This document shows, in pieces, positions 23,675 through 33,709 of a stretch of 64,000 bases of DNA; positions within the stretch are counted from its first letter, which is position 1, and each line of letters begins with the position of its first letter. The position numbers and the translations under genes are program-made. Where the stretch lies: NCBI GenBank assembly GCA_963556695.1, contig CAUWAG010000003.1:5766001-5830000 (forward strand), given 5' to 3'. The DNA is from Anthostomella pinea. Taxonomy: Eukaryota; Ascomycota; Sordariomycetes; Xylariales; Xylariaceae. Below the pieces are notes generated by a model. It worked only from the letters and a program-made list of their open reading frames with translations. It was not told the origin of the DNA and ran no database searches.

Positions 23675-24490
23675 TCAAGCCGCATCTATATTGTTCTCGA
23701 ATTTTATGATCTCCTGACCGAAAGCCTCGGGGTCAATCGGCCGATGAGCATACTGGAAATCAATGATGTAGCAGCTCCGATCTTTCACAAGGCTCCGGTC
23801 TTTTATAAGGAAGTTCCCCAGGTTGACATCAGAGTGAATGAGTCCCGTCTTGTGGAAAGCCTTTAGTGTCTCTACACAGTTGTCCTTGTCGTCCTTGGTA
23901 GGCTTCGACACGCCATCGAGCAACTCTATGAGGAAGCCAACCCGCCTGCCGTTCTCGTCGATAACGATTGCTTTGAACTCGGGGCCGATGGGGTTTCCTT
24001 CTATCTTTTCAATCTCTTGGTACGCTCTGATCTCGGCATTCAGGTACCGCGGTGAGTTTTGGTACTTGAGCCACACCTCGCCGAAGCCCGCCACGCTGGC
24101 TTTCCATACGCTGATGTCGTCTGAATCCAGGCGCCCATGGTATTCCTTGCTGATGACCTCCTGCTTGACGATCTTGTTCTTTTCGACTTGCGGTTTACTG
24201 TTCCAGTTCACACCTAGGCCGGAGAGTAAGGATCTGACCTCCCGGGCCCTAGTCGACTTCGTACCGGATAGTGTTCGGCCCTGGGTGCAAAGCGTCAGTC
24301 GTCTCCAGTTCTGGTGTTGGAATCTGCAATTGCCTTTGAGGTAGAGCCAGAATCGGTCTGGAAAGTGGCATGTCGAGGACTCGAGTATGAACGGATTAGG
24401 GTAACAAACCACGACAAGACTTTGTTCCGGGCTCCAGATGGGGCCTAATAGGCCTAGTAGGATCATGCCTATGACCGTCTGAATATGCAT
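23675..24490 (-). CDS. Predicted secreted kinase-like protein
   Basis: One uninterrupted frame of 271 residues starts at ATG 24490-24488. A hydrophobic N-terminus (MHIQTVIGMILLGLLGPIW) looks like a signal peptide. The rest carries a small protein-kinase fold: a Lys strand (EVWLKYQN), a Glu helix (NAEIRAYQEIEKI), a hinge-like stretch (GFLIELLDGV), a catalytic loop GLIHSDVNLGNFLI (H-x-D with Asn five residues on) and IIDFQYAH in place of DFG. Similar kinase-like proteins with an H(G/S)DVNxxNF loop are a fungus-restricted group, often in variable genome regions and often wrongly annotated. Whether this one phosphorylates protein is unknown; the metal-binding Asp of the DFG position is present. 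It sits between the dead pogo element and a dispersed repeat. The alternative is an unrelated phosphotransferase of the APH/kinase clan. Confidence 0.7.
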   Translation of the reverse strand: MHIQTVIGMILLGLLGPIWSPEQSLVVVCYPNPFILESSTCHFPDRFWLYLKGNCRFQHQNWRRLTLCTQGRTLSGTKSTRAREVRSLLSGLGVNWNSKPQVEKNKIVKQEVISKEYHGRLDSDDISVWKASVAGFGEVWLKYQNSPRYLNAEIRAYQEIEKIEGNPIGPEFKAIVIDENGRRVGFLIELLDGVSKPTKDDKDNCVETLKAFHKTGLIHSDVNLGNFLIKDRSLVKDRSCYIIDFQYAHRPIDPEAFGQEIIKFENNIDAA

Positions 24491-25728
24491 GTTGGCAGAT
24501 GCTGAAAGTGCTACAGTATGTCAATCCAGTCTAGATGGAATGTGAGGAAACCCAGTGACCAGAACATATATGTGGTCTAGCGGTTACATGTGAGAGCCTC
24601 CATTACGCACATCACTAGACGTCATATTGTGAGATTTCAAAGTGTTCTATTAAGGAGAGGAATTCCAGCTACTCTGGAGCGGCCAGAATGGCCCTATATA
24701 TCCAAGATACTAAAGGAAAGGATACGTGGCCTTATATTGGCCACGTATGTGACAGAGTCACAGATGAGAATGGTGATCCTGAAGAATGACTATGGATGGG
24801 CTAACGTAGCCCAGAGTCCAACACATATTCGCGTCCTTTCACCCTTGAGCCCACAGTTATCCATCCCCCCCCTTGGCAATGCCCCTCCGTTCACGATCCC
24901 ATCAGCGGTCAACCCGAACCGCCATGGCCACCCATACATGGGGATCCCACTTGACTATTTCCAGCCCGCTACGGCCAAAAGACAGGGTATGATGCGGGGG
25001 CATACCTGCTCAGGATCATATCAGCACCATTTAAAGCACATCACATTCGGCATCCTTCAACTGAGCACCGACGAAGATAGCAGCATTGCTAAATGCGTCA
25101 GAGCAATCCTGGTATCCGGTGGGAAAGCTTTCGCTGAGTTGGTGTTCAGAACGGGGACTCTATCTTATTACATAGGTGTCAACACTCGGGCAGACAGCGT
25201 CTTTGTTTATTTCAATTGGTCAATTAGTTAAGAGACTTAATTTAGATGCGCTACCTTAGTCATGGCTCGATATTGATTTCAGACCTTCTCCGGACTTATT
25301 ACATGTCTGTGGTGTTAGTCAGCACCGGAACAACAAAACTGGGCGTGCTGGCCTGAGAAAGAGATGAAGTGAGGAGATGCAGAACATGTGGAACATATTC
25401 GAGTCCAAATGGGTATGTACCTAGTTAAGGAAACGGCATTGTTCTATAACATGAGACTATGGATGTTCTTATGAAGCAGTTGCTTGTGTATAAACCAACT
25501 ACCTACTAAGTAACTTGATGGTTCTTGGCAGGCCAGTTGACCCCACTAAGTACTGCCGTTCTCAATCGAAGTATCGCTCTCCGCTCTAAATGGCTGGCAC
25601 CTCTTGACATTTTTGAAAACAGGCTTTTAAATAAAATAAGCCGTATTATAACCAATTGAAAAGATATTAAAAATGTTAACCTATAAAAAATGAACAATCT
25701 TATATATAGATTATATTAAAATAATTAT
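24491..25728. other. Repeat-bearing spacer
   Basis: It contains copy 1 of the 196-bp dispersed repeat (listed separately). A 213-codon open frame (24590-25231) runs through the repeat, but its composition and lack of homologous motifs do not support a gene. From about 25600 the sequence becomes AT-rich. Confidence 0.5.
24628..24823 (+). repeat. Dispersed repeat, copy 1
   Basis: About 196 bp match the reverse complement of 40019-40216 with only scattered differences, ending sharply at both sides (TGTGAGATTTC... to ...TCCAACA). It contains a perfect 10-bp inverted repeat (ATACGTGGCC, 7-nt spacer, GGCCACGTAT) that is conserved in both copies. No coding function is evident. It may be part of a larger transposon family or a MITE-like unit; no flanking duplication was found. 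Confidence 0.8.
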
Positions 25729-25941
25729 TGTGACAGCCTATACGGACCTTCCCACATCACATGCCGATACCTCCCAATAAGGGAAGGATCTGACCAGAAG
25801 ATCCCTTTTAAAGGGACAACCTCCAGCTGTACCTAGCTTTCTCTCTCTTCCTTTCCTCTCTAGTTTTGATATTCTCGTCAATAGAGTAATAGCTGCTTGC
25901 TGCTGGCCATGTCCCAGCTCCCCAGTACGCTCGCCGTGACA
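25729..25941 (+). mobile_element. Solo LTR, family A, copy 1
   Basis: 213 bp begins TGTGACAGCC and ends CGCCGTGACA (TG...CA), flanked by the 5-bp direct repeat ATTAT (25724-25728 and 25942-25946). Its near-copy lies inverted at 58190-58401. No internal retrotransposon sequence is attached, so it is a solo LTR left by recombination. The family is Ty3-like or other; this cannot be decided from the LTR alone. Confidence 0.85.
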
Positions 25942-26086
25942 ATTATTGTGAGAATTCATATACGGAAGTATTGGTGGTACGTTCGTTCGTGATTTTGTAA
26001 CTATCTATTGCAGACAGATTTTCACTTAAGTACAGTTACAACGCGTCCAGCTAGCGTAGCGCTAGAGCTGTGGGGCAACGGTCGCT

Positions 26087-26326
26087 AATTGTTGAATACA
26101 CGGATGTTGATGGATTGTGTTGATTGTTCTGCTCTGCTTCTTCAGTGTACAGAGATTGATCATCTGTCTTCTTGGTGGGTTGGATGCCCTGTGCGTCTCT
26201 GTCCCACTGGAGATCTTCCGGTGTCTATCTCCGGCTCCCATTCAACACTAGGACCACCACAAATCCACCTGGTCTGCGCACAGACCACTTGCAGCCACAC
26301 CACCTGCACCACTCTATTCAACAATT
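26087..26326 (+). mobile_element. Candidate solo LTR or short inverted-end element
   Basis: The ends are perfect 12-bp inverted repeats, AATTGTTGAATA at 26087-26098 and TATTCAACAATT at 26315-26326. Read as TGTTGAAT...ATTCAACA (26090-26323) it resembles a copia-type LTR, but the flanks (CTAAT and ATTAT) are not a clean duplication. It could also be a small non-autonomous DNA element. Confidence 0.5.
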
Positions 26327-27363
26327 ATTGAATTATATTTAGTATTTCAATAAGTTCTCCTACATATATAACGTTATTATGAGCTTAATTTAAATTTTAG
26401 TAAACATAAATAACTTTTAATTTTGTATTTTTTTTTAAAAACTTTGTCAGATTTCAAGGGTTGACAAGCTTGTGGTCTTGAGCGGTAGCTGCAATCGTTG
26501 TTATCATTTCTCAGCTATCACAATTGAGTGGTATTTACACCTATTTATACAGCTCTGGAGATGCCGGAAACGATCCCTCGGCCCACCTTTTCCCGAGTCA
26601 ACGTACGATTCACGATGCTAGTTATGGCAGCCTCCTTGACTAGCCACCTGACTAGCCAGCACTCCACAGGGCATACACCTCTGAAGATCCTTTGAATCTG
26701 ACAATTTTTTAATAATACGCTTTTAAAATATATCTTTTTTTCTTTATAATACTTTAACCCACAAAGTTATTAATTTTTTACTTTGTAGTCTTATAACCCA
26801 TCATTTTACCTCTCTATTACACTTCTATGCCTCGGCAACCAAAATCAATCTAGTTAACAGAAAGATAAAAGTACAGTATTCAAAGTTATAACTACTGTGA
26901 CGACGTCGTATATATCAATCCGTACATGTGCTAATAGGTACGGCTTAAGGCTATGAGTGCATTAATATATGAATGTTTGCGACGTTAAATCGGGGGTAGC
27001 GACAGCTAAAAACGTACTTTTGTCGCCTTCGTAAACCAAGTCAGAAAAGTTGGGAGGTGGCAGCCATTCAGAGCGGGGCAGCGACACTTCGATTGAGAAC
27101 GGCAGTACTAACCAGCGCCCGAGTGTGCCCCGCGTGTGCCTCTGACTGTGCCCCGCGCTTCCGCTAATCGGAGCTGATGCGCTCAGAAATTTCCCCATAT
27201 GACATTCTCGTCATAGAACACGGCCTTTTGCTTACCAGCCAAGCGACAATCAGTCGTGTAATATAGTCGAGAGTCAATTGCTTCATCCTGCGGCCGTCGT
27301 GCACGAGAAAGCAATTCCATTTCTAAACACCAAGTCTCGTACCGTTTGGCAACAACAATCACA
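26327..27363. other. AT-rich spacer
   Basis: About 26330-26450 and 26690-26900 are strongly AT-rich with long A/T runs, unlike the genes around them; this fits decayed repeat DNA. No open frame is supported. The last 150 bases lead into the aminotransferase start. Confidence 0.55.
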
Positions 27364-28667
27364 ATGGCTCCGTTTCCTCCCCCACCGGTCAACACCATTG
27401 ACTGGTCCAATGTCGGCTTCCGGGTGCGCGAAGGTGAGTTACAGGAGATGCGGTAGATGGCCTTTGGAAGCTGACACGGATAAGTGAATGGACACATTGA
27501 ATCCCACTACTCTGTCAAGATGGGCAAGTGGTCACCGCCGCAGTTCGTCACCGACCCCTTCATCCGCATCCATGGCATGGCGCCCGCTCTCAACTACGGC
27601 CAACAAGCCTACGAGGGCATGAAGGCCATGCGCACCCCGTCAGGCGATATCCAAATCTTCCGCCCCGACCGCAACGCTGTCCGCATGCAACACTCGGCCG
27701 AGTTCATCTCGGTGCCCCCTGTCCCGACCGACCTGTTCCTCGATGCCGTCAAGGCCGCCGTTTCGCTGAACGCCGGGTTCGTGCCCCCTCACGAGACCGG
27801 TGCCGCCATGTACATCCGACCCCAGATCTACGGTTCCAGCGCGCAGCTGGGTCTGAACCCGCCCGAGGAGTACATGTTCTGCGTCTACGTGATGCCCACC
27901 GGTGTGTACCACGGCACGCACCCAGTCAACGCCCTGATCTTGGAAGACTTCGATCGCGCGGCGCCGAACGGGACTGGAAGCGCCAAGATTGGTGGCAACT
28001 ACGCGCCGGTGTTGCGGTGGAGTGACAAGGCTAGGAACGAGGGCTACGGGATCACCCTCCACCTCGACAGCGCGACGCATTCCGAGGTCGATGAGTTCAG
28101 CACAAGTGGGTTCATCGGCGCGGTCGTGAAAGGGGACGACGTAACGCTGGTGGTGCCGGACTCGAAGAACGTGATCCAGAGCGTGACCGCGGACAGCATC
28201 CTTGATATTGGAGAGAGTTTCGGTTGGAAGGTGGAGCGACGATCTGTAAGTCGTGTGCCGCCCTCGGGGACTTTGAGTATACTGACACGGGGCAGATCAA
28301 ATACACGGAACTGCCCAAGTTATCCGAGGTCATGGCTGCTGGAACAGCCGCAGCACTTGTGCCAATTCGGTCGATCGAGCGACGACTTGACCCTGCCTCA
28401 CCTCAATCCATTTCATCGGCAGGAGGGGATCAATCTCGCTTCTCCGCTGGCAAGGATAGCGAAAAGGTCACTTACATAGCAGACGCGCAGGAAGATGCCG
28501 GCCCCATCTGCTTGCGGCTTTTGACTCAACTCAAGTCCATCCAGCTCGGCAAAGTCAAGGATGACTTCAATTGGTGTGCTCCTGTTACTCGGGAAGATGG
28601 CACCAAGGTGACTGGCGAGAACAAGGCGACAAACGGCAATGGGCAGACTGTTGACCAGCTGGACTAG
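27364..28667 (+). CDS. Branched-chain amino-acid aminotransferase
   Basis: A class IV PLP enzyme that interconverts Leu/Ile/Val and their 2-keto acids with glutamate. Three exons (27364-27433, 27485-28245, 28296-28667) give 400 aa in phase; the start ATG is preceded by ATCACA. The fold-type IV landmarks are present: NYGQQAYEGMKA near the N-terminus, the YIRPQIYGSS stretch, the PLP lysine in GSAKIGGNYAP (Lys191), and the DEFSTSGFIG and ELPKLSEVMAAGTAAALVPI segments of the phosphate-binding site. There is no obvious mitochondrial presequence (MAPFPPPPVNTIDWSNVGF), so it is probably cytosolic. Several fungal paralogs of this kind sit in variable regions and serve secondary metabolism. The C-terminal ~20 residues (GENKATNGNGQTVDQLD) are low-complexity. 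The gene looks intact. Confidence 0.95.
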
Positions 28668-30294
28668 GGAAGTCTCCCTCTGGCAAGTGCGTGGAGAGAA
28701 AGACGGCATATATCGGGGTGATTCAAAAGCCATATAGGCGTATCGGACCGGAAGACAAAAGTAAACAACATCTACAATGAAGAAGATTCACATCTAGCCT
28801 TTCGAGACTTACTCCAAGTCAGACTGCAGATGGGTTGTATTGGTGAACGGTAAACTACTAACGCATGCGACGTGCAATCCAATGGCAATGCATGGTGCTA
28901 CTGTGATACGCTCTCTATCTCGCTCCCTTGGGTTGGATTGAGGCTGATGCGTCCCCATGCAATTGCCAAATCTGGCTGTTGGAGTGAAGCCATCCAAGCA
29001 CTCGCAACCAACCAACCAACCAACCAACCGACTAGATGCACACACATGCGGTGCCAGCCTTACCTTATGTAGGTCTGCAGTGTTCTGGCCACAGCCCAGT
29101 GACATGCAAGCTAATCAATCAGATCTTTGTGGGTGTTATCGGAAGCCTTCTTATCAATATCTATTATCGACTCCAACACACCTACCAACTTCAACACCAC
29201 CAAACATGAGGCGATCCCGTCTCGTGAGTCGTGGGACATCCATCACATGCGAACGGGCATCATGGACCGGAACAATCCGGGACCCTGCAGGTGCATTGAG
29301 GGGTTGCGCCATCGCCCCAGTCCCCTGGAGCTGCTGCTGACTGGACACACACACCGCTGATTAAATTCTGACCATGGATCTGGGGTGATCTGGGCGAGGC
29401 CTCCAACAACGAACCCCTCCCGGGCCCCCATCCCAATCCTCACCCATTCACAGTCAGTCCAGCCATCATGACAACCAACAGTTACCAACTGCGTCTCCGA
29501 ACGAGCAGGTCGCGCCAGGATTCGTTGGAGATAGGGCGGATTCCCTATTCCGGCCTCTCAGTGACTGGCTGGCTCTGTGATATGTCCCTGTCCCGTCTAG
29601 CCTTTCTCTGCAGATGCTGTGACATCACATCCTAGGGTCGTTGCAGTCGTCGAGAATCGCGCGGCTGCATCGCTACCGCAGGACAGTAGAAGCCTTGTCT
29701 GCAGGAGAGGCAAGCTTCGACAACGAGGCAGGCAAGACTTTTCTCGCCCAGGCCCAGGCCCAGGCATCGCCCCTGTAAGGCCAATGGTAGAGCTTGGAAA
29801 TGGCGCAGTCTTTGATATGGCTGACATGCATCCCGGTTGTGGGGGGAGCGTGGGGAGCAGAGGCTGCAAAGGTGCATTCTCTTTGGTTGGCGACCCTCTC
29901 ACCAGAGTCACCACCGGAATGGGCTTTTGTTAGCGGCTTGTCGGAGCTTGCATTCCAATGGGCACTGGCCTTCTCCACCCACGTGCCCAAGCAGAAGCTG
30001 ACGGGAAGCAAGGTGATGGCTTCGGCTTGATTTTGCAGGCTTGAGACAGACCTGGGTGCTCCAGGTCGTCATCTTGAGAGCTAGACCACCGGGGCAGGCA
30101 ATCCTCCTACCCGACCCGACCCCGGTACCGCGTTCTTCATGGTCTGGTTCGGGGCCCACGCTATATGAACTGAGGTGCCTACCAGATTGCCTTGCCTTTC
30201 CGTACCCGAGTTTCTCAGCCTCCTCGTGTGGTTGCTGCTTGGGTCACCTCTCTGTTTCCGCCCTCGGTGCGCTACGTACACGATCCTTGCGATC
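28668..30294. other. 1.6-kb intergenic region
   Basis: Simple repeats are (AACC)n at about 29006-29030 and a CAGGCCCAGGCCC stretch near 29750-29765. Open frames on both strands around 29600-30030 are mutually antiparallel and without motifs; I do not call them. Confidence 0.5.
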
Positions 30295-33142
30295 ATGGCG
30301 ACTGCGACCATCACCATCACGGACGACCTCGGTCTCATCAAGCCCGAGTCGTCCGGCCATGTAGACCTCGGTGGCATCTACCACACGCGCAGCCGGTCGC
30401 GTGCCCGCCGAGCTGGCGACCGCCGCAGTACTTCTCAGGAGCGTCGCGGTGAGGAGGCCGAAGACCTCGACGACGGCGGGGAATGGCACCGCGACGACCA
30501 CAAGAAGAAGCAGGTGTTCAAAGGGACGACGTTGCTTTGGTAGCGTAGCTCTATTCGCTTGCAGAACTTCCTGTGTCATTTGCTCCATGGCCTTTGCTGA
30601 CTGGCTGCTTCAAGGCTGGCGTACCAGTCTACTGGTGCCATCTATGGTGATATTGGAACCAGGTGAGGCTTCATATGACCCAGAATCACCTGACCAGAGT
30701 ACCGCTTTCATGATTCTGACGTTCCACATCAGTCCCCTCTACGTGTTTTCGAGTACCTTTACCGAGAATCCTACGCAGAATGACCTCCTGCAGGTTCTCT
30801 CCGTCATTATCTGGTCTCTCACTATTATGGTGACGCTGAAATACGTCCTCGTTGTTTTGCATGCCGATAACCAAGGCGAAGGAGGCACCTTCAGTTGTTA
30901 CTCGCTGCTCGCACGCTATGTAAGCTTCGCAGTCGCCTGTACAGGCATTCACTGGATTGACGATTACAGGCCAACATCAGGGACCGTGACCCGCGCGAGC
31001 AAACCACAGTCAAGATGGAACGGCATAACACGCAGGATCTCAGACCTAGCAATCGGAAAGTCCGTCGGAGACTCGAGAAGAGTATGTTCACGCGCGGTTT
31101 ACTGCAGATCATTGGGGTGCTCGCCGTGTGCATGGTCATCGCCGACGGCATCCTCACCCCGGCCCAGTCCGTCCTCGGTGCCGTACAGGGTCTATCGGTC
31201 GTCAGTCCAAATATCACCAGCCCAACAGTGGTAGGTACCAGCTGTGGGATCCTGATACTACTCTTTACCCTCCAGCCGTTAGGTCTCACCAAGCTCGCCA
31301 GTGTCTTCGCCCCCATCGTCATCCTCTGGCTGGCCTTCAACGCGGGATTCGGCATCTACAACCCTGGTCAAATTCGACCACTCCGTGCTGAAAGCGTTCT
31401 CGCCCTACTACGCCATCCACTTCTTCATGGACAAGAAGACGCAGGCTTGGAAGATGCTTGGCGGCATTCTGCTTGCTTTCACCGGCGTCGAGGCTCTGTT
31501 TGCGGATCTGGGCGCGTTCAGCATGCGGGCCATACAGATCAGCTGGCTCGGCTGGTGCTATCCGTCTTTGCTACTGGCCTATATCGGACAGGCTGCGTAC
31601 ATCAGTGTCCACCCTGATGCCTGGTCAAATCCTTTCTACAACTCTGTTCCTCCGGGAATGTTGTACCCTAGCCTCGTTGTTGGTATTCTGGCGGCCATTG
31701 TTGCATCTCAGGCTATGATCACGGCGGTCTTTCAGGTAAGTGATACCGGCAATCATGAAGTGTGAGAAGAAACGGCTCTGACTTCATTCCAGCTTATTAG
31801 CCAGCTCATGAAACTGTCGTACTGTCCACAGGTGAAGATTGTGCACACGTCAACCAAGTTCCATGGGCAGCTCTATGTGCCCTTCGTGAACTGGATTCTC
31901 ATGCTTGGCACCATTCTGGTCACTGCCGTATACTCTAACACGACTCGTCTTGGAAACGCTTATGGGTATCGCCCAATCCATTGCACATTTTGAAGTCCAT
32001 TACTAACAGGCACCAGCGTCTGCGTCATGTTCGTGACGTTCTTCGACACGTGCATGGTCACGCTCGTCGCCCTCATCGTCTGGCGCCTGCCGCCCTACCT
32101 CGTCTGCATCCCCTGGCTTATTTTTGCCACCGTAGACTGCCTTTACCTCTCCTCGGCGTTGACCAAAGTCCCCGACGGTGCCTGGTTCACCATCACCATC
32201 GCCGGGATCCTTGCGGGCATTTTCCTCCTCTGGCGCTTCGGCAAGGAGAACCAATGGCGCGCCGAGGCCGAGGACCGGTTCCGCCCCGCCCAGTTGGTGA
32301 CAAAGGACGGACAGGGCCGGCTCGCGCTCACGTCACGCTGGGGAGGCGGTCTCGTGTCGCAGATTCGTGGCTTCGCTATCTACTTTGATAAGACGGGTGT
32401 GCTGACGCCGATGGTGTTCACCCAATTCGTCAGCAAGTTCGGCGCCGTGCCTGACGTAATGGTCTTCTTTCACCTGCACCCTGTCGAAGAACCGTCCGTG
32501 GCCCCGGACGAGCGGTATGCCATCTCGCGGCTGGGCGCTATCCCCGGCTGCTATCGTCTGATTATACGTCATGGATTTATGGACGAGGTTATCACGCCGG
32601 ATCTGGCGGCCCTGATCTACGAGCAGTTGCGCAACTTTGTGATTCGCCAGGCTGGCGCACGCGGACTGCCCGAGCAGGTCAGGGGAGATGATGGGGATGG
32701 TGACGAGGCTAGGACCTCGGGACACGATGCGGAGACAGCGGGTCAGGACGGTCAACTGAAAACCACTGCCGCGGCCCTCTCGGCGCGCGAGAAGAGCGAG
32801 GGCGACAACAGCAGCGGCAGCGGGCACACCCCCGAGCCCAGCAGCAGCACCGACGTCGACGACCAGGAGAAAGGCAAGCAGCGCCAAGCGGCGCAGCTGC
32901 CGCCCGAGCTCTCGGACGCCAAAGTCAAGGCCGAGCTCGCGCGCCTCGACCGCGCCTTCGCGACAAAGGTCATGTACGTGGTCGGCAAGGAGCAGATGAA
33001 GATCAAGCTCGGCACGTCGCTGGTCCGCCGCTTCGTGCTGATGACGTTCCTGTGGATCCGCGACAACACGCGCGCCAAGATTGCGAACCTACGCCTGGCG
33101 ATGGACAGGGTGGTCGAGGTGGGCTTTGTCAAGGAGATATAG
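30295..33142 (+). CDS. HAK/KUP-type high-affinity potassium transporter, one frame break
   Basis: HAK proteins take up K+ across the plasma membrane with protons. Exons are 30295-30539, 30615-30662, 30733-30919, 30970-31735, 31793-31965 and 32017-33142. Family motifs run in order: GAIYGDIGTSPLYVFSSTF, LHADNQGEGGTFSCYSLLAR, GVLAVCMVIADGILTPAQSVLGA, AFTGVEALFADLGAF, SWLGWCYPSLLLAYIGQAAY, PGMLYPSLVVGILAAIVASQAMI and QVKIVHTS, about 12 hydrophobic segments. A hydrophilic C-terminus includes a Gln/Glu/Ser-rich insert. Between GFGIYN and LVKFDHSVLK the frame shifts by one base at the CCC run 31372-31374. Exon 4 is 766 nt, where 765 would keep phase into exon 5, so a single extra base is the whole defect. 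Without it the protein would be 847 aa. This is either a real frameshift or an assembly error; nothing else is damaged. Confidence 0.9.
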
Positions 33143-33709
33143 CAGGACGCGGGTGGATGGGTTGGCGGATGGGAACTGGGGCTTAGGAGATGAATGAGGT
33201 GTGGAGATGGATGGAGTTGAGAGGAGAGGGTACATACAACTGCGAAGTGGGGATTTCACCAGCGATCTCGAGCATGGCGATGCATTTGTGGACTGCTCTG
33301 GATTACGAGTCCTGTCTACATATCATGAGACTTACAATTCATATTGGTCGCATTATCACGTACCGAAAGCTTCCTCACACCATGGCAGAGTGAAGAGTCT
33401 TTAGACTGAGCAACGTAGTTACTATCTGCAGGGTGACCTGCCGCAGATACCTAGGTCCACACTTAACCCCTATGTACACCTTTGTTCTGGGCTGACCTGT
33501 TTGCGGCACTCGAATGTGTGTATATTCTAGACAAAGATCATTGGTCGAGTGAACAGACCCGTAACATCGAATTTCCATAATAGTCTTTGTTCTCATCTAG
33601 TGAGACGTTAATACCTCGGTACATCTGAAGCTTCCGTGACGATACCTACTCCACGCATAATCATCCAGTCATCTCGCGCTTGCCCGGTGAGGCACAATAC
33701 CTATCAAGC
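33143..33709. other. Intergenic, nothing recognised
   Basis: Spacer between the transporter and the kinase gene, both plus strand. No gene is supported. Confidence 0.5.

Noticed and set aside
24590..25231. 213-codon open frame through dispersed repeat copy 1
   Set aside because: Half of it is repeat DNA that also occurs inverted elsewhere without an equivalent full frame; no motif.
29597..30030. Several overlapping frames on both strands before the HAK gene
   Set aside because: They are shadows of a GC-rich stretch with mirrored codon composition and no family resemblance.
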